From contig JAWVCW010000006.1 in assembly GCA_033857955.1 (NCBI GenBank), positions 1 to 64,000 of the forward strand: a stretch of DNA of 64,000 bases, in the 5' to 3' direction. The DNA is from Gaiellasilicea sp033857955 (GTDB lineage: Bacteria; Actinomycetota; Thermoleophilia; Gaiellales; Gaiellaceae). How positions within the stretch are numbered: position 1 is the stretch's first letter; each line of letters opens with the position of its first letter. Of this stretch, positions 1 to 6,940 are shown in pieces. A model generated the notes under the pieces. It did not search any database and was not told the origin of the DNA. It worked only from the letters and a program-made list of their open reading frames with translations. The position numbers were made by a program, and so were the translations under genes.

Positions 1-412
1 GGAGGAGATGATCGCCGCCTGCGAGGTCGCCGGCGTTGCGGCGTTCATCGACGATCTGCCGGACGGTTACGACACGCTCATCGGCGAGCGCGGCGTCAAC
101 CTCTCCGGCGGCCAGCGGCAGCGCGTCGCGCTCGCTCGGGCGCTGCTCGCGGGCGCGCGCGTGCTCGTGCTCGACGACCCGATGTCGGCCGTCGACACGC
201 AGACCGAGCGGCTGCTCGTCGAGAACCTCCGCCCCGCCGTCGCCGGCCGCACCGTGCTCGTCGCGACGCAGCGTCTCTCGACGATCGGCGTCGCCGACCG
301 TGCCGTCGTGATCGAGGACGGCCGCGTGGTGGAAGACGGGTCGCCTGCCGTGCTCCTCGCTGCGGGCGGTCTCTTCGCCGCCCTGTTCGGAGACGAGTCC
401 CTTGCCGCGTAG
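1..412 (+). CDS. ABC exporter ATP-binding half (C-terminal part only)
   Basis: This is the C-terminal end of an ABC transporter nucleotide-binding domain; the start lies before the window and the frame is open from base 2. The signature LSGGQRQR is followed by Walker B LVLDDPMSAVD and an H-loop region in which the usual His is replaced (VLVATQRLST). Walker B ends in Asp where the catalytic Glu is expected, as in the degenerate half of heterodimeric ABC exporters. Its stop overlaps the start of the next ABC gene by 11 bases, so the two were probably translated together and form one exporter. The substrate cannot be told from sequence. Confidence 0.9.
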   Translation, partial: EEMIAACEVAGVAAFIDDLPDGYDTLIGERGVNLSGGQRQRVALARALLAGARVLVLDDPMSAVDTQTERLLVENLRPAVAGRTVLVATQRLSTIGVADRAVVIEDGRVVEDGSPAVLLAAGGLFAALFGDESLAA

Positions 413-2186
413 GCGTTCGCCCAAGCATCACACCGGGCTCTCACGCCTCCTCCCGTACGCGGCCGAGCGGAAAGGACACCTCGCGGTCATCGCGCTCCTC
501 GCCGCGCTCTCCGCCGCCGCACCGGTCGTCGGCTGGCACCTCGTCAGGGACGCGATCGACAACGGGATCGACAAGGGCGATGAGCACCACCTGCTGCTCG
601 CAGTGATCGCGTATGTCGGTGTCAATGCCGCGGCCTGGGTGCTCGGCACGCTGACCTGGCTGGGGCTCGCCGGCGTGGGCCAGCGGATCGTGCTCGAGCT
701 CCGTCGCGACCTCTTCGAGCATCTGACCTCGCTCTCGCTCCGCTACTTCTCGCAGCAGAAGGCAGGCTGGATCATCTCGCGGCTGACGAGCGACATCGAC
801 GCGCTTTCGGACGTCCTCAACCAGGGCCTGACGACTCTCGTCGTCAACACGCTGACGCTGGTCGCCGCCGTCGGGGGCCTCTTCCTGCTCGACTGGCGGC
901 TAGGGCTCGTCGCCCTCTGCGTGCTTCCGCCCGGGATCGTGATCACCCGCTGGTTCCAGCGCGTCTCGCACGAGGCGGCGTCCGAGGTGCGGACGCGAAT
1001 CGCGATCGTCACCGCACAACTCGCCGAATCGGTCGCCGGAATGGCCGTCGTGCAGGCCTTCAACCGAGAGCGCGCGTTCCAGGCCGAGTTCGACGGGCTG
1101 AACGAGCAGAACCGCGTCGCAAACGTCCGCGTGCAGAAGATCTACTCGGTCTTCTTCCCCGCGATCGAGCTGCTGGGCGCGGTCGCGACCGCCGCGGTCA
1201 TCTACGCCGGCGCCCACTTCATCGGTTTCGGCTCGATGCAGATCGGCACGCTCGTCGCCGCGGTCGGCCTGCTCGCGCTCGTCTTCCAGCCGCTGCAGGA
1301 GCTTTCCGAGCTCTACGGGCAGGTGCAGGCGGCTAGCGCCGCGATGGACAAGATCAGCTCGGTGCTCGATGCCGAGATCGACGTCGCCGACAGGAAGGAC
1401 GCGCGGCTGCTCGGCAGGATCGAGGGCCGGCTCGAGCTCGACAGGGTCACGTTCGCCTACGGCGACGAGCCGGTGCTGCACGAGATCGACATCGCGGTGG
1501 CGCCGGGAGGCTGCGTCGCCCTCGTGGGCGAGTCCGGCGGCGGCAAGTCGACGACGGCGAAGCTGATCGCGCGCTTCTACGACCCGGACGAGGGCGCAGT
1601 CCGGGTCGACGGCACAGACCTACGCGATGTCCAGCTCGTCGGCTACCGGCGCCAGCTCGGCGTCGTCCTTCAGGATCCGTTCCTCTTCAGCGGCACGATC
1701 GCCGACAACATCCGCTTCGCGAAGCCGGACGCCTCGGACGACGAGGTGCGGGCCACGGCGGCGGCGGTCGGAGTCGACCGCGTCGCGGCAAGGCTCGAGC
1801 ATGGGCTCGAGCACGTCGTGCGCGAGGGCGGCGCCGGCCTCTCCGCCGGAGAGCGTCAGCTGATCTCGATCGCGAGGGCGCTGCTCGCCGACCCGCGCAT
1901 CCTGATCCTCGACGAGGCGACGTCGAACATCGACCGCCCGACCGAGATCCTGATCGAGCGCGCGTTCGACCGGCTTCTCTCCGGGCGGACGTCGATCATC
2001 ATCGCCCACCGCCTCGCCACCGTCCGCCGCGCCGACGAGATCCTCGTGCTCGAGCACGGACGGATCGTCCAGCGGGGCACCGAGGGCGAGCTGATGGGGC
2101 AGGACGGGCCGTTCCGCCGCCTCGCCCACAAGCTCGTGGAAGACACGCTGCCGGCGCCCCTCTCGGAGGAGACGCCGGCGGCGTAA
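402..2186 (+). CDS. ABC exporter, fused membrane and ATP-binding domains
   Basis: This 594-residue protein is a half-size ABC exporter: a six-helix type-I exporter membrane domain (about residues 25-310) and a nucleotide-binding domain (about 345-580). Visible motifs are Walker A GESGGGKST, a variant signature LSAGERQ, Walker B LILDEATSNID with the catalytic Glu, and the H-loop IIIAHRLAT. It starts with TTG inside the end of the upstream ABC gene, which implies translational coupling. The pair should make a heterodimer in which this subunit supplies the hydrolysing Walker B and the partner supplies the degenerate one. Lipid or drug export is typical of the family, but the substrate is unknown. 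Confidence 0.93.
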   Translation: MPRRRSPKHHTGLSRLLPYAAERKGHLAVIALLAALSAAAPVVGWHLVRDAIDNGIDKGDEHHLLLAVIAYVGVNAAAWVLGTLTWLGLAGVGQRIVLELRRDLFEHLTSLSLRYFSQQKAGWIISRLTSDIDALSDVLNQGLTTLVVNTLTLVAAVGGLFLLDWRLGLVALCVLPPGIVITRWFQRVSHEAASEVRTRIAIVTAQLAESVAGMAVVQAFNRERAFQAEFDGLNEQNRVANVRVQKIYSVFFPAIELLGAVATAAVIYAGAHFIGFGSMQIGTLVAAVGLLALVFQPLQELSELYGQVQAASAAMDKISSVLDAEIDVADRKDARLLGRIEGRLELDRVTFAYGDEPVLHEIDIAVAPGGCVALVGESGGGKSTTAKLIARFYDPDEGAVRVDGTDLRDVQLVGYRRQLGVVLQDPFLFSGTIADNIRFAKPDASDDEVRATAAAVGVDRVAARLEHGLEHVVREGGAGLSAGERQLISIARALLADPRILILDEATSNIDRPTEILIERAFDRLLSGRTSIIIAHRLATVRRADEILVLEHGRIVQRGTEGELMGQDGPFRRLAHKLVEDTLPAPLSEETPAA

Positions 2187-2194
2187 AGCCGGTT

Positions 2195-2935
2195 CTAGGG
2201 CTTCGCGAGGTAGCTGATCTCGGAGCCGCGGCAGATCATCTTCACGCTGTCGCCGACGGCGAAGTGCTCCGCGATACTTCCCGCCATCGAGGCAGGCGCC
2301 GTGCAGGTGAGCGAGCCGGCCTCGCCCTGGACGGTCACGGACTCGCGCGAGAGCGCAGTGATCCGGCCGTAGAGCCTGCGCTCCTCGACCGACGTGGCGC
2401 GCTCGATGCCGGCGAGAACGCCGTCGAGGCAGTAGATCTTCACCTTGTCGCCGACCTTGAGGCCTTCGAGCTTCGCCTGCCTCTCAGCCGGGACACGGCA
2501 CGCAAGCCGGCCGGCATCCGCCTGGACGACGATGACGCCGAAGCCGAGCTCGGCGACCTGCCCTGCCGCCTCCTGCTTCTCGCCTCGCTTCTCCTGCGTC
2601 GTCGGGTCGGGCTTCTTCTCGCCCGCTCCCTCGCCGGCCTTCTCGGGCTTGTCGCCAAGGCGCGCAAGCATGCGCAGCTCTGCCCGGCGGCCCTTGAAGC
2701 GAACGCAAACCATGCGCACCACGTCGCCTGGCTTGAGCGCAGCTGCCTTCTCGGCAAGCCGCTTCGGGACCCTGCACGTCAGGATCGCGTCGCCGACACG
2801 ATTCTCGACCGACACGAGCTCGCCGGAGGCCCGAACGACAAGCCCCGAGATGCGCAACTCCTTGCCCTCGTTCGCCTGCGCCGGCAGAGCGGCTACGAGG
2901 GCGACGATTCCAATCAGAAAGACTTTCCGCAGCAC
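2195..2935 (-). CDS. Secreted protein with three Cys-paired beta repeats
   Basis: The GTG start at 2935 follows an AGAGGAGGA ribosome site and gives 246 residues with a signal peptide (cleavage probably after PAQA, near residue 21). Three related repeats lie at about 27-92, 124-180 and 187-245. Each has an (L/A)xC element, a Pro a few residues on, then GDxVK(M/I)xC, with Cys pairs 54/77, 146/169 and 211/235. The constant spacing of 23-24 residues suggests one disulfide per repeat outside the cell. A Lys/Glu-rich linker separates repeats 1 and 2. The layout resembles small beta-barrel (OB-like) modules, but I do not recognise the family and assign no function. Confidence 0.8.
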   Translation of the reverse strand: MLRKVFLIGIVALVAALPAQANEGKELRISGLVVRASGELVSVENRVGDAILTCRVPKRLAEKAAALKPGDVVRMVCVRFKGRRAELRMLARLGDKPEKAGEGAGEKKPDPTTQEKRGEKQEAAGQVAELGFGVIVVQADAGRLACRVPAERQAKLEGLKVGDKVKIYCLDGVLAGIERATSVEERRLYGRITALSRESVTVQGEAGSLTCTAPASMAGSIAEHFAVGDSVKMICRGSEISYLAKP

Positions 2936-3044
2936 CGTAGTTTCCTCCTCTGACAGCAGCAGTGGCTGGCTGTATCGGCTGCAGCGCCCGGTCCGAACGA
3001 TCCCCCGCGCGAGTGAAGGTCGGCGGCAGGGGTACGCACGCTGT

Positions 3045-3680
3045 ATGAGCGAGACCGGCTCGGCAGCCGCCTTCCTCCCAGACAGGCTGTCGCTCACGAG
3101 CCTGCGGGAGGCGGCGCGAGAATGCACCGCCTGCCCGCTCTGGCGCTCCGGCACCCAGACGGTGTTCGGCGAGGGGAAGAAGCGCGCCCGCCTGCTGCTC
3201 GTCGGCGAGCAGCCGGGCGACCGGGAGGATCTGGAGGGACGGCCCTTCGTCGGACCGGCGGGCCGCCTGCTCGACGAGTGCCTCGCGGAGGCTGGGATCG
3301 ACCGCAAGGACACGTACCTGACGAACGTGGTCAAGCACTTCAAATGGGAGGCGCGGGGGAAGCGGCGCATTCATCAGAAGCCGAACTGGAGCGAGATCTC
3401 GGCGTGCCGTCCCTGGGTAGAGGCGGAGCTCGAGGTGGTCAAGCCCCACGTGCTCGTGTGCCTCGGGGCCACGGCTGCGCAAGCGCTCCTGGGGCGCGAG
3501 GTAAGGGTGACGAGAGATCGCGGCCGGCTACTCGAGTGCGAGCTCGCACCCGTCGCGATTGCGACGGTTCATCCCTCCTCGATCCTGCGGGCGCGGGATC
3601 GCGAGGAGCGGCAGCGCGAGCAGGCGCTGTTCGTCGACGACCTCAGGCTTGCGGCGGCAGCTGCGGAGCGAGGCGGCTAG
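3045..3680 (+). CDS. udgX: UdgX-type uracil-DNA glycosylase (covalent uracil binder)
   Basis: This 211-residue protein belongs to the uracil-DNA glycosylase superfamily and carries the hallmarks of UdgX. The motif GEQPGDREDLEGRPFVGPAG starts at residue 54. It is followed by the UdgX-specific loop GKRRIHQKP, whose His110 corresponds to the residue that attacks the sugar and leaves the enzyme covalently bound at the abasic site. Four Cys (27, 30, 121, 139) match the 4Fe-4S ligands of family 4-like enzymes, and HPSS (from 176) is the second active-site motif. The ATG at 3045 gives a normal-length protein. It meets the next gene tail to tail with a 4-base overlap. The expected role is repair or capture of uracil in DNA. 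Confidence 0.92.
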   Translation: MSETGSAAAFLPDRLSLTSLREAARECTACPLWRSGTQTVFGEGKKRARLLLVGEQPGDREDLEGRPFVGPAGRLLDECLAEAGIDRKDTYLTNVVKHFKWEARGKRRIHQKPNWSEISACRPWVEAELEVVKPHVLVCLGATAAQALLGREVRVTRDRGRLLECELAPVAIATVHPSSILRARDREERQREQALFVDDLRLAAAAAERGG

Positions 3681-4006
3681 TCGCCCCAGTCGAAGTCTCG
3701 TGACTTCGACCAGAGACCGGTGTCTTCGCGATCGCCATTGGACGACTCGGCGGTGACGTGCTCGAACGACTCCTCGCCGGGCCAGGGGAGCGCGGCCGAC
3801 TCGATCTGCACGGCCGGCTCATCGCCGTCCATGGTCTCCTCCAGCCGGGCCTGCTCTTCGGTCTTGAACAGCGGGTGGTTGTCGAATGGATCGTCGATGC
3901 GATAGCCGTTGATCGGCATCGCCCCCTCGAGCTCGGCGTTGCGGCGCTTCAGCTCGAGATGATCCTGGATGACACGTGCGAAAAGCGAAGGGGTCTCAAC
4001 CGCCAT
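3677..4006 (-). CDS. Small conserved-looking hypothetical protein
   Basis: This gene encodes 109 residues, acidic in its second half, with no signal peptide, membrane segment or Cys. The N-terminus (SLFARVIQDHLELKRRNAEL) looks helical and could be a short coiled coil. A PINGYRIDDPFDNHPLF segment follows, and the C-terminus is a Trp/Asp-rich tail. The ATG at 4006 follows an ACGGAGGCC ribosome site. It overlaps the convergent udgX gene by 4 bases. I do not recognise a family. Its soluble, acidic, partly disordered character suggests an adaptor or regulatory protein, but that is only a guess. Confidence 0.65.
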   Translation of the reverse strand: MAVETPSLFARVIQDHLELKRRNAELEGAMPINGYRIDDPFDNHPLFKTEEQARLEETMDGDEPAVQIESAALPWPGEESFEHVTAESSNGDREDTGLWSKSRDFDWGD

Positions 4007-4063
4007 AGGGGCCTCCGTGGTGGACAGTTTCGATGCTGCTGGGGCGGGATTGTAGCGTAGTGC

Positions 4064-4078
4064 CAGGAGAATCTCCTG
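4064..4078. other. Short perfect inverted repeat (CAGGAGA-A-TCTCCTG)
   Basis: Two perfect 7-bp arms around one central base lie between the diguanylate cyclase gene and the small hypothetical gene, both on the minus strand. There is no T-tract, so it is not a standard terminator. A TACAAT -10-like hexamer for the downstream gene lies close by at 4049-4054, so the repeat could be an operator. No regulator can be named. Confidence 0.35.
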
Positions 4079-4093
4079 CTCCCAAGCGTTTCT

Positions 4094-5869
4094 CTAGATC
4101 TGAGTTACCGGCTCGGTGCCTGCGTAAACACGGTCTTTCCCGGCCCGCTTGGCGCGGTACAGCGCTTCGTCGGCCGCCTCGATCAGCTCGGACATCGTGG
4201 TCGTGGGGCTGGAGGCGGCGACACCGAAGCTTGCGGTGACCTGCAGGGGGACACCTTCGGCGGAAACCATTCCGCGCTGGGTCAGCGCCAGCCGGACGCG
4301 CTCGGCAACCTGCGCCGAGCCTTCGAGATCGGTGCCGGGGAGGATTACCGCGAACTCCTCCCCGCCCCACCGTGCTGCAGTGTCGATCTCGCGGATCGTT
4401 TCCTGCAGCGCTTGCGCGAGGTCTCGCAGCACGATGTCGCCGGTCGGATGTCCATGACGGTCGTTGACCAGCTTGAAGTCGTCGACGTCGGCCAGGATGA
4501 GGCCCACAGGGCCCCCCAGACGCTCCGCTCGCGCGAGTTCGGTTGCCAGGGCGGCGTCACCCTGGCGCCTGTTCGCGAGTCCCGTGAGGCCGTCCACCAG
4601 CGCCTGCCGCTCGACGATCCGGTGGAGCCGGGCATTCTCGAGCGCCACGACTGCCTGCCCGGCGAGCGAGGCTGCGGTCATCCGCTCCTCGGCGTCGAAA
4701 TCGCCGCCGACGAGAAGCATGCGACCGAGGCTACGCCGACCGATCCTGAGGTCGAAGTCGAGTCGCTCTCCGCCCGCGCCGACATCGCCGGTCTCGACGA
4801 ACGAACCGTCCTCGGCGATGACGACGCCACCGTCCGCGTGCGTGGCCTCGACGGCAGATTCGACGATCACGCGGCGGAGCTGCTCTGGATCGAGCGTCGC
4901 CGCAAGCGCATCCCCGAAGCGGGCGTTGGCGTCGCGCAGCCGCCGTCGCTCCTGCTCGAGATCCCCCATCCGGGCTTCGAGCTGGGCGGCCATCTTGTTG
5001 AAGGCGCGGCCGAGAGCCGCGAACTCGTCGCGCCCCTTGATCGGCACGCGCTCCCGGAGGCGACCGGCGGCGATGGAGTTCGCGGCGTCGGCGAGGCGGC
5101 CGAGCGAGCCGACGATCGAGCGGCCCGCGACGTACGCGACGACGGCGATCAGAAGCAGCGATCCGACCAGGCCGAGCAGCAGGCGGCCGATGAGGCTTCG
5201 TTTCTCCGAGGCGATCGCCGACGTCGGCGTGAGGGCCGCAAGCTCAACCCCGTTCCCCGGCACGAGTCGGGCTCCGAGCGCGCGGAAACTGTGCTCACCG
5301 ATCGTCGTCGTCGCCACACGACCCGGCGTCACGTCGATCGCGCCGCTCAGCGCCGGGCTCGAAGAGGCGGCGATCCGGCCGCTCGGGCGGACGATCGCCA
5401 GCTCGTCGGGAGCGGTCAGCCCCGAGCGCGCATGCAACCTGCTGGCGAGAGCTGAGGTGAGAGGAACGGCGGCCACGATCGTCGCCGAGCGGTTGCCGCG
5501 ACCGACGAGCGCGACCGTCGTCTCTGCGGCAAGCGGCGGCACGCGTCCGATCGTGATGCCGCCGGGAATCTCGACCCGGAGTGCCGGCGAAGGTTCGAGG
5601 AATCTGGCGATCGCGGCGCGGTCGCCCTGCGCGACCGCGGTCTGGAAGGCGGGGTCGTGACCGAGGCGCTCAGCAGCTCGTTCGGCGTCCCGCCGCTCGT
5701 CTTCGAAGGCAGCGCCGGCGGCGGTCAGTCCCGCCGCGAGCCTGTCGTCCGCTCCGGTCGTGACACTCCGTTCGGCGACCTGGCTGAAACCCCAGAACGC
5801 AGCCGCCAATGGCAGCACAGAGAGCGCCAGAAAGGTACCGACCAGCTTGAACTTGAAACTACCCAGCAT
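4094..5869 (-). CDS. Membrane diguanylate cyclase (HAMP-GAF-GGDEF)
   Basis: This 591-residue protein should make cyclic di-GMP from two GTP. In order it has a membrane helix (7-28), an extracytoplasmic sensor region (about 29-228), a second helix (229-250), a HAMP linker (250-303), a GAF-like segment (about 310-415) and a GGDEF domain (420-585). The active site is GGEEF at 502-506. An RxxD inhibitory site (REID, 493-496) lies five residues before it, so product inhibition is likely. The extracytoplasmic region resembles a single Cache-like sensor, but the ligand is unknown. It diverges from the Pro/Ala-rich secreted protein gene, and no phosphodiesterase domain is attached. Confidence 0.93.
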   Translation of the reverse strand: MLGSFKFKLVGTFLALSVLPLAAAFWGFSQVAERSVTTGADDRLAAGLTAAGAAFEDERRDAERAAERLGHDPAFQTAVAQGDRAAIARFLEPSPALRVEIPGGITIGRVPPLAAETTVALVGRGNRSATIVAAVPLTSALASRLHARSGLTAPDELAIVRPSGRIAASSSPALSGAIDVTPGRVATTTIGEHSFRALGARLVPGNGVELAALTPTSAIASEKRSLIGRLLLGLVGSLLLIAVVAYVAGRSIVGSLGRLADAANSIAAGRLRERVPIKGRDEFAALGRAFNKMAAQLEARMGDLEQERRRLRDANARFGDALAATLDPEQLRRVIVESAVEATHADGGVVIAEDGSFVETGDVGAGGERLDFDLRIGRRSLGRMLLVGGDFDAEERMTAASLAGQAVVALENARLHRIVERQALVDGLTGLANRRQGDAALATELARAERLGGPVGLILADVDDFKLVNDRHGHPTGDIVLRDLAQALQETIREIDTAARWGGEEFAVILPGTDLEGSAQVAERVRLALTQRGMVSAEGVPLQVTASFGVAASSPTTTMSELIEAADEALYRAKRAGKDRVYAGTEPVTQI

Positions 5870-5944
5870 CCTGATCCTTCAGTTTCCCGCACCATCTGCC
5901 GATATGTCCCCTGGGAACTGTTTTCGGCACGGGGGGGAAGCACC

Positions 5945-6739
5945 ATGAGGCCTGGTTTGGCGCGCGCGCTGGTCGTAGCGCTCGCAATTGGAGGAGCTGG
6001 AGGTGCGTTGGCGCTGCCGACGCTCGTTCTCGACGAAAACGGCCCATCCCCCACTCGCTTCGCTCATCTGTTCGGCGGCACGTCCGCGCCGGTGCACGAG
6101 GGCACTGTCATCCACCTGCCGGCGCCTGCGCGCGTTCACGAGCCCGTGCGTCCGACGCCGAAGCCGCATCCGACGGCTCCCGTACTCGCCCGCAACGCCG
6201 TAACCCAGCCCGTCCATGTCGTCACTCCCGCCCCGGTGCGGCCGACGCCGAAGCCCGCACAACCGACGAAGCCTACCCCGACTCGCACTCCGACTCCTGC
6301 TCCTGCTCCTGCTCCCGCTCCCCGGCCCACCCCAGCTCCCGCTCCCCGCCCAGCGCCTGCTCCTGCCCCGCAACCCGAGCCTACTCCCGCACCCGCGCCA
6401 ACAGCGGCCCCCGCATCCGAGCCCGCGGCGGCCCCGAGGAGCACCGCCGGCGCCGCCTCGGTTGCAGAGCCCGTCCAGAACGACGGCAAGGACAAGAACG
6501 CCAAGTCCCGGAGACGCAAGCGCTTGCCGACGCTGCCGCCGCCGGTCATGCCTGTTGCGCAGCCGTGCGATGACGACCAGGCCGCGGACCCGGAAGGCGA
6601 GGGCGATCAAGAACACGGTCGAAGCGAGGACGAGCACCAGGGAGAACGACGCGACGACGAACACCGCGACGACGGTGACGACGACCACAGCCGTAACCAC
6701 GGCCACGGCGACGATGGTGACGGCGACCGCGGGAACTGA
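5945..6739 (+). CDS. Secreted Pro/Ala-rich protein with acidic His tail
   Basis: The ATG at 5945 gives 264 residues with a signal-peptide-like N-terminus (MRPGLARALVVALAIGGAGG). Residues 60-165 are a Pro/Ala/Thr-rich stretch with two copies of RPTPKP and a run of alternating Ala-Pro, typical of an extended wall-spanning linker. A basic patch (KSRRRKR, near 187-193) and a Pro-rich turn follow. The last 55 residues are almost entirely Asp, Glu, His, Arg and Gly, which could bind metal ions. No enzymatic domain is present. Low complexity makes the call less certain, but the competing antisense frame lacks a plausible start, signal or domain. It is probably a cell-surface or wall-associated protein. 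Confidence 0.6.
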   Translation: MRPGLARALVVALAIGGAGGALALPTLVLDENGPSPTRFAHLFGGTSAPVHEGTVIHLPAPARVHEPVRPTPKPHPTAPVLARNAVTQPVHVVTPAPVRPTPKPAQPTKPTPTRTPTPAPAPAPAPRPTPAPAPRPAPAPAPQPEPTPAPAPTAAPASEPAAAPRSTAGAASVAEPVQNDGKDKNAKSRRRKRLPTLPPPVMPVAQPCDDDQAADPEGEGDQEHGRSEDEHQGERRDDEHRDDGDDDHSRNHGHGDDGDGDRGN

Positions 6740-6772
6740 CCCCGCTCCGCCGCGGTGTGCGAACATGCGTCG

Positions 6773-6934
6773 ATGCCGCGCTTTCGTCCCACCAGCCCGC
6801 TCGGAATCGCTCTCACCGCTTTCCATCTCTGGCGCCGGCTTCCGCCCGCCCAGCGCAAGCAAGTGTTGCGCGCGGCCCGGACTCACGGCCCCAAGGTCGG
6901 CGCTGCGATTCTCGCCCGCCGCAAGCCGCGCTAA
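6773..6934 (+). CDS. Very small basic protein (53 aa)
   Basis: A 53-residue frame runs from the ATG at 6773 to TAA at 6934. It is strongly basic, with a hydrophobic first helix (LGIALTAFHLWRRLPPAQRKQ) and a second basic helix (VLRAARTHGPKVGAAILARR). The Trp-Arg-Arg-Leu-Pro-Pro turn between helices looks like a structured two-helix protein rather than random coding. It follows the Pro/Ala-rich gene on the same strand by 33 bases and converges with sucA. No function can be assigned. It could be a DNA- or membrane-surface-binding microprotein. Confidence 0.55.
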   Translation: MPRFRPTSPLGIALTAFHLWRRLPPAQRKQVLRAARTHGPKVGAAILARRKPR

Positions 6935-6940
6935 GCGGCT

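Noticed and set aside
1..412. The first ABC gene as a truncated pseudogene
   Set aside because: Its frame is open to the first bases of the window and simply runs off the edge.
6290..6390. Repetitive C-rich DNA as a repeat array
   Set aside because: It is the codon-level repeat of an Ala-Pro stretch in the secreted protein, not a separate element.
5879..6886. A 335-residue minus-strand frame opposite the Pro/Ala-rich gene
   Set aside because: Its Gly/Arg/Ser-rich repeats are the antisense of Pro/Ala codons; the plus-strand frame has a signal peptide and a better start.
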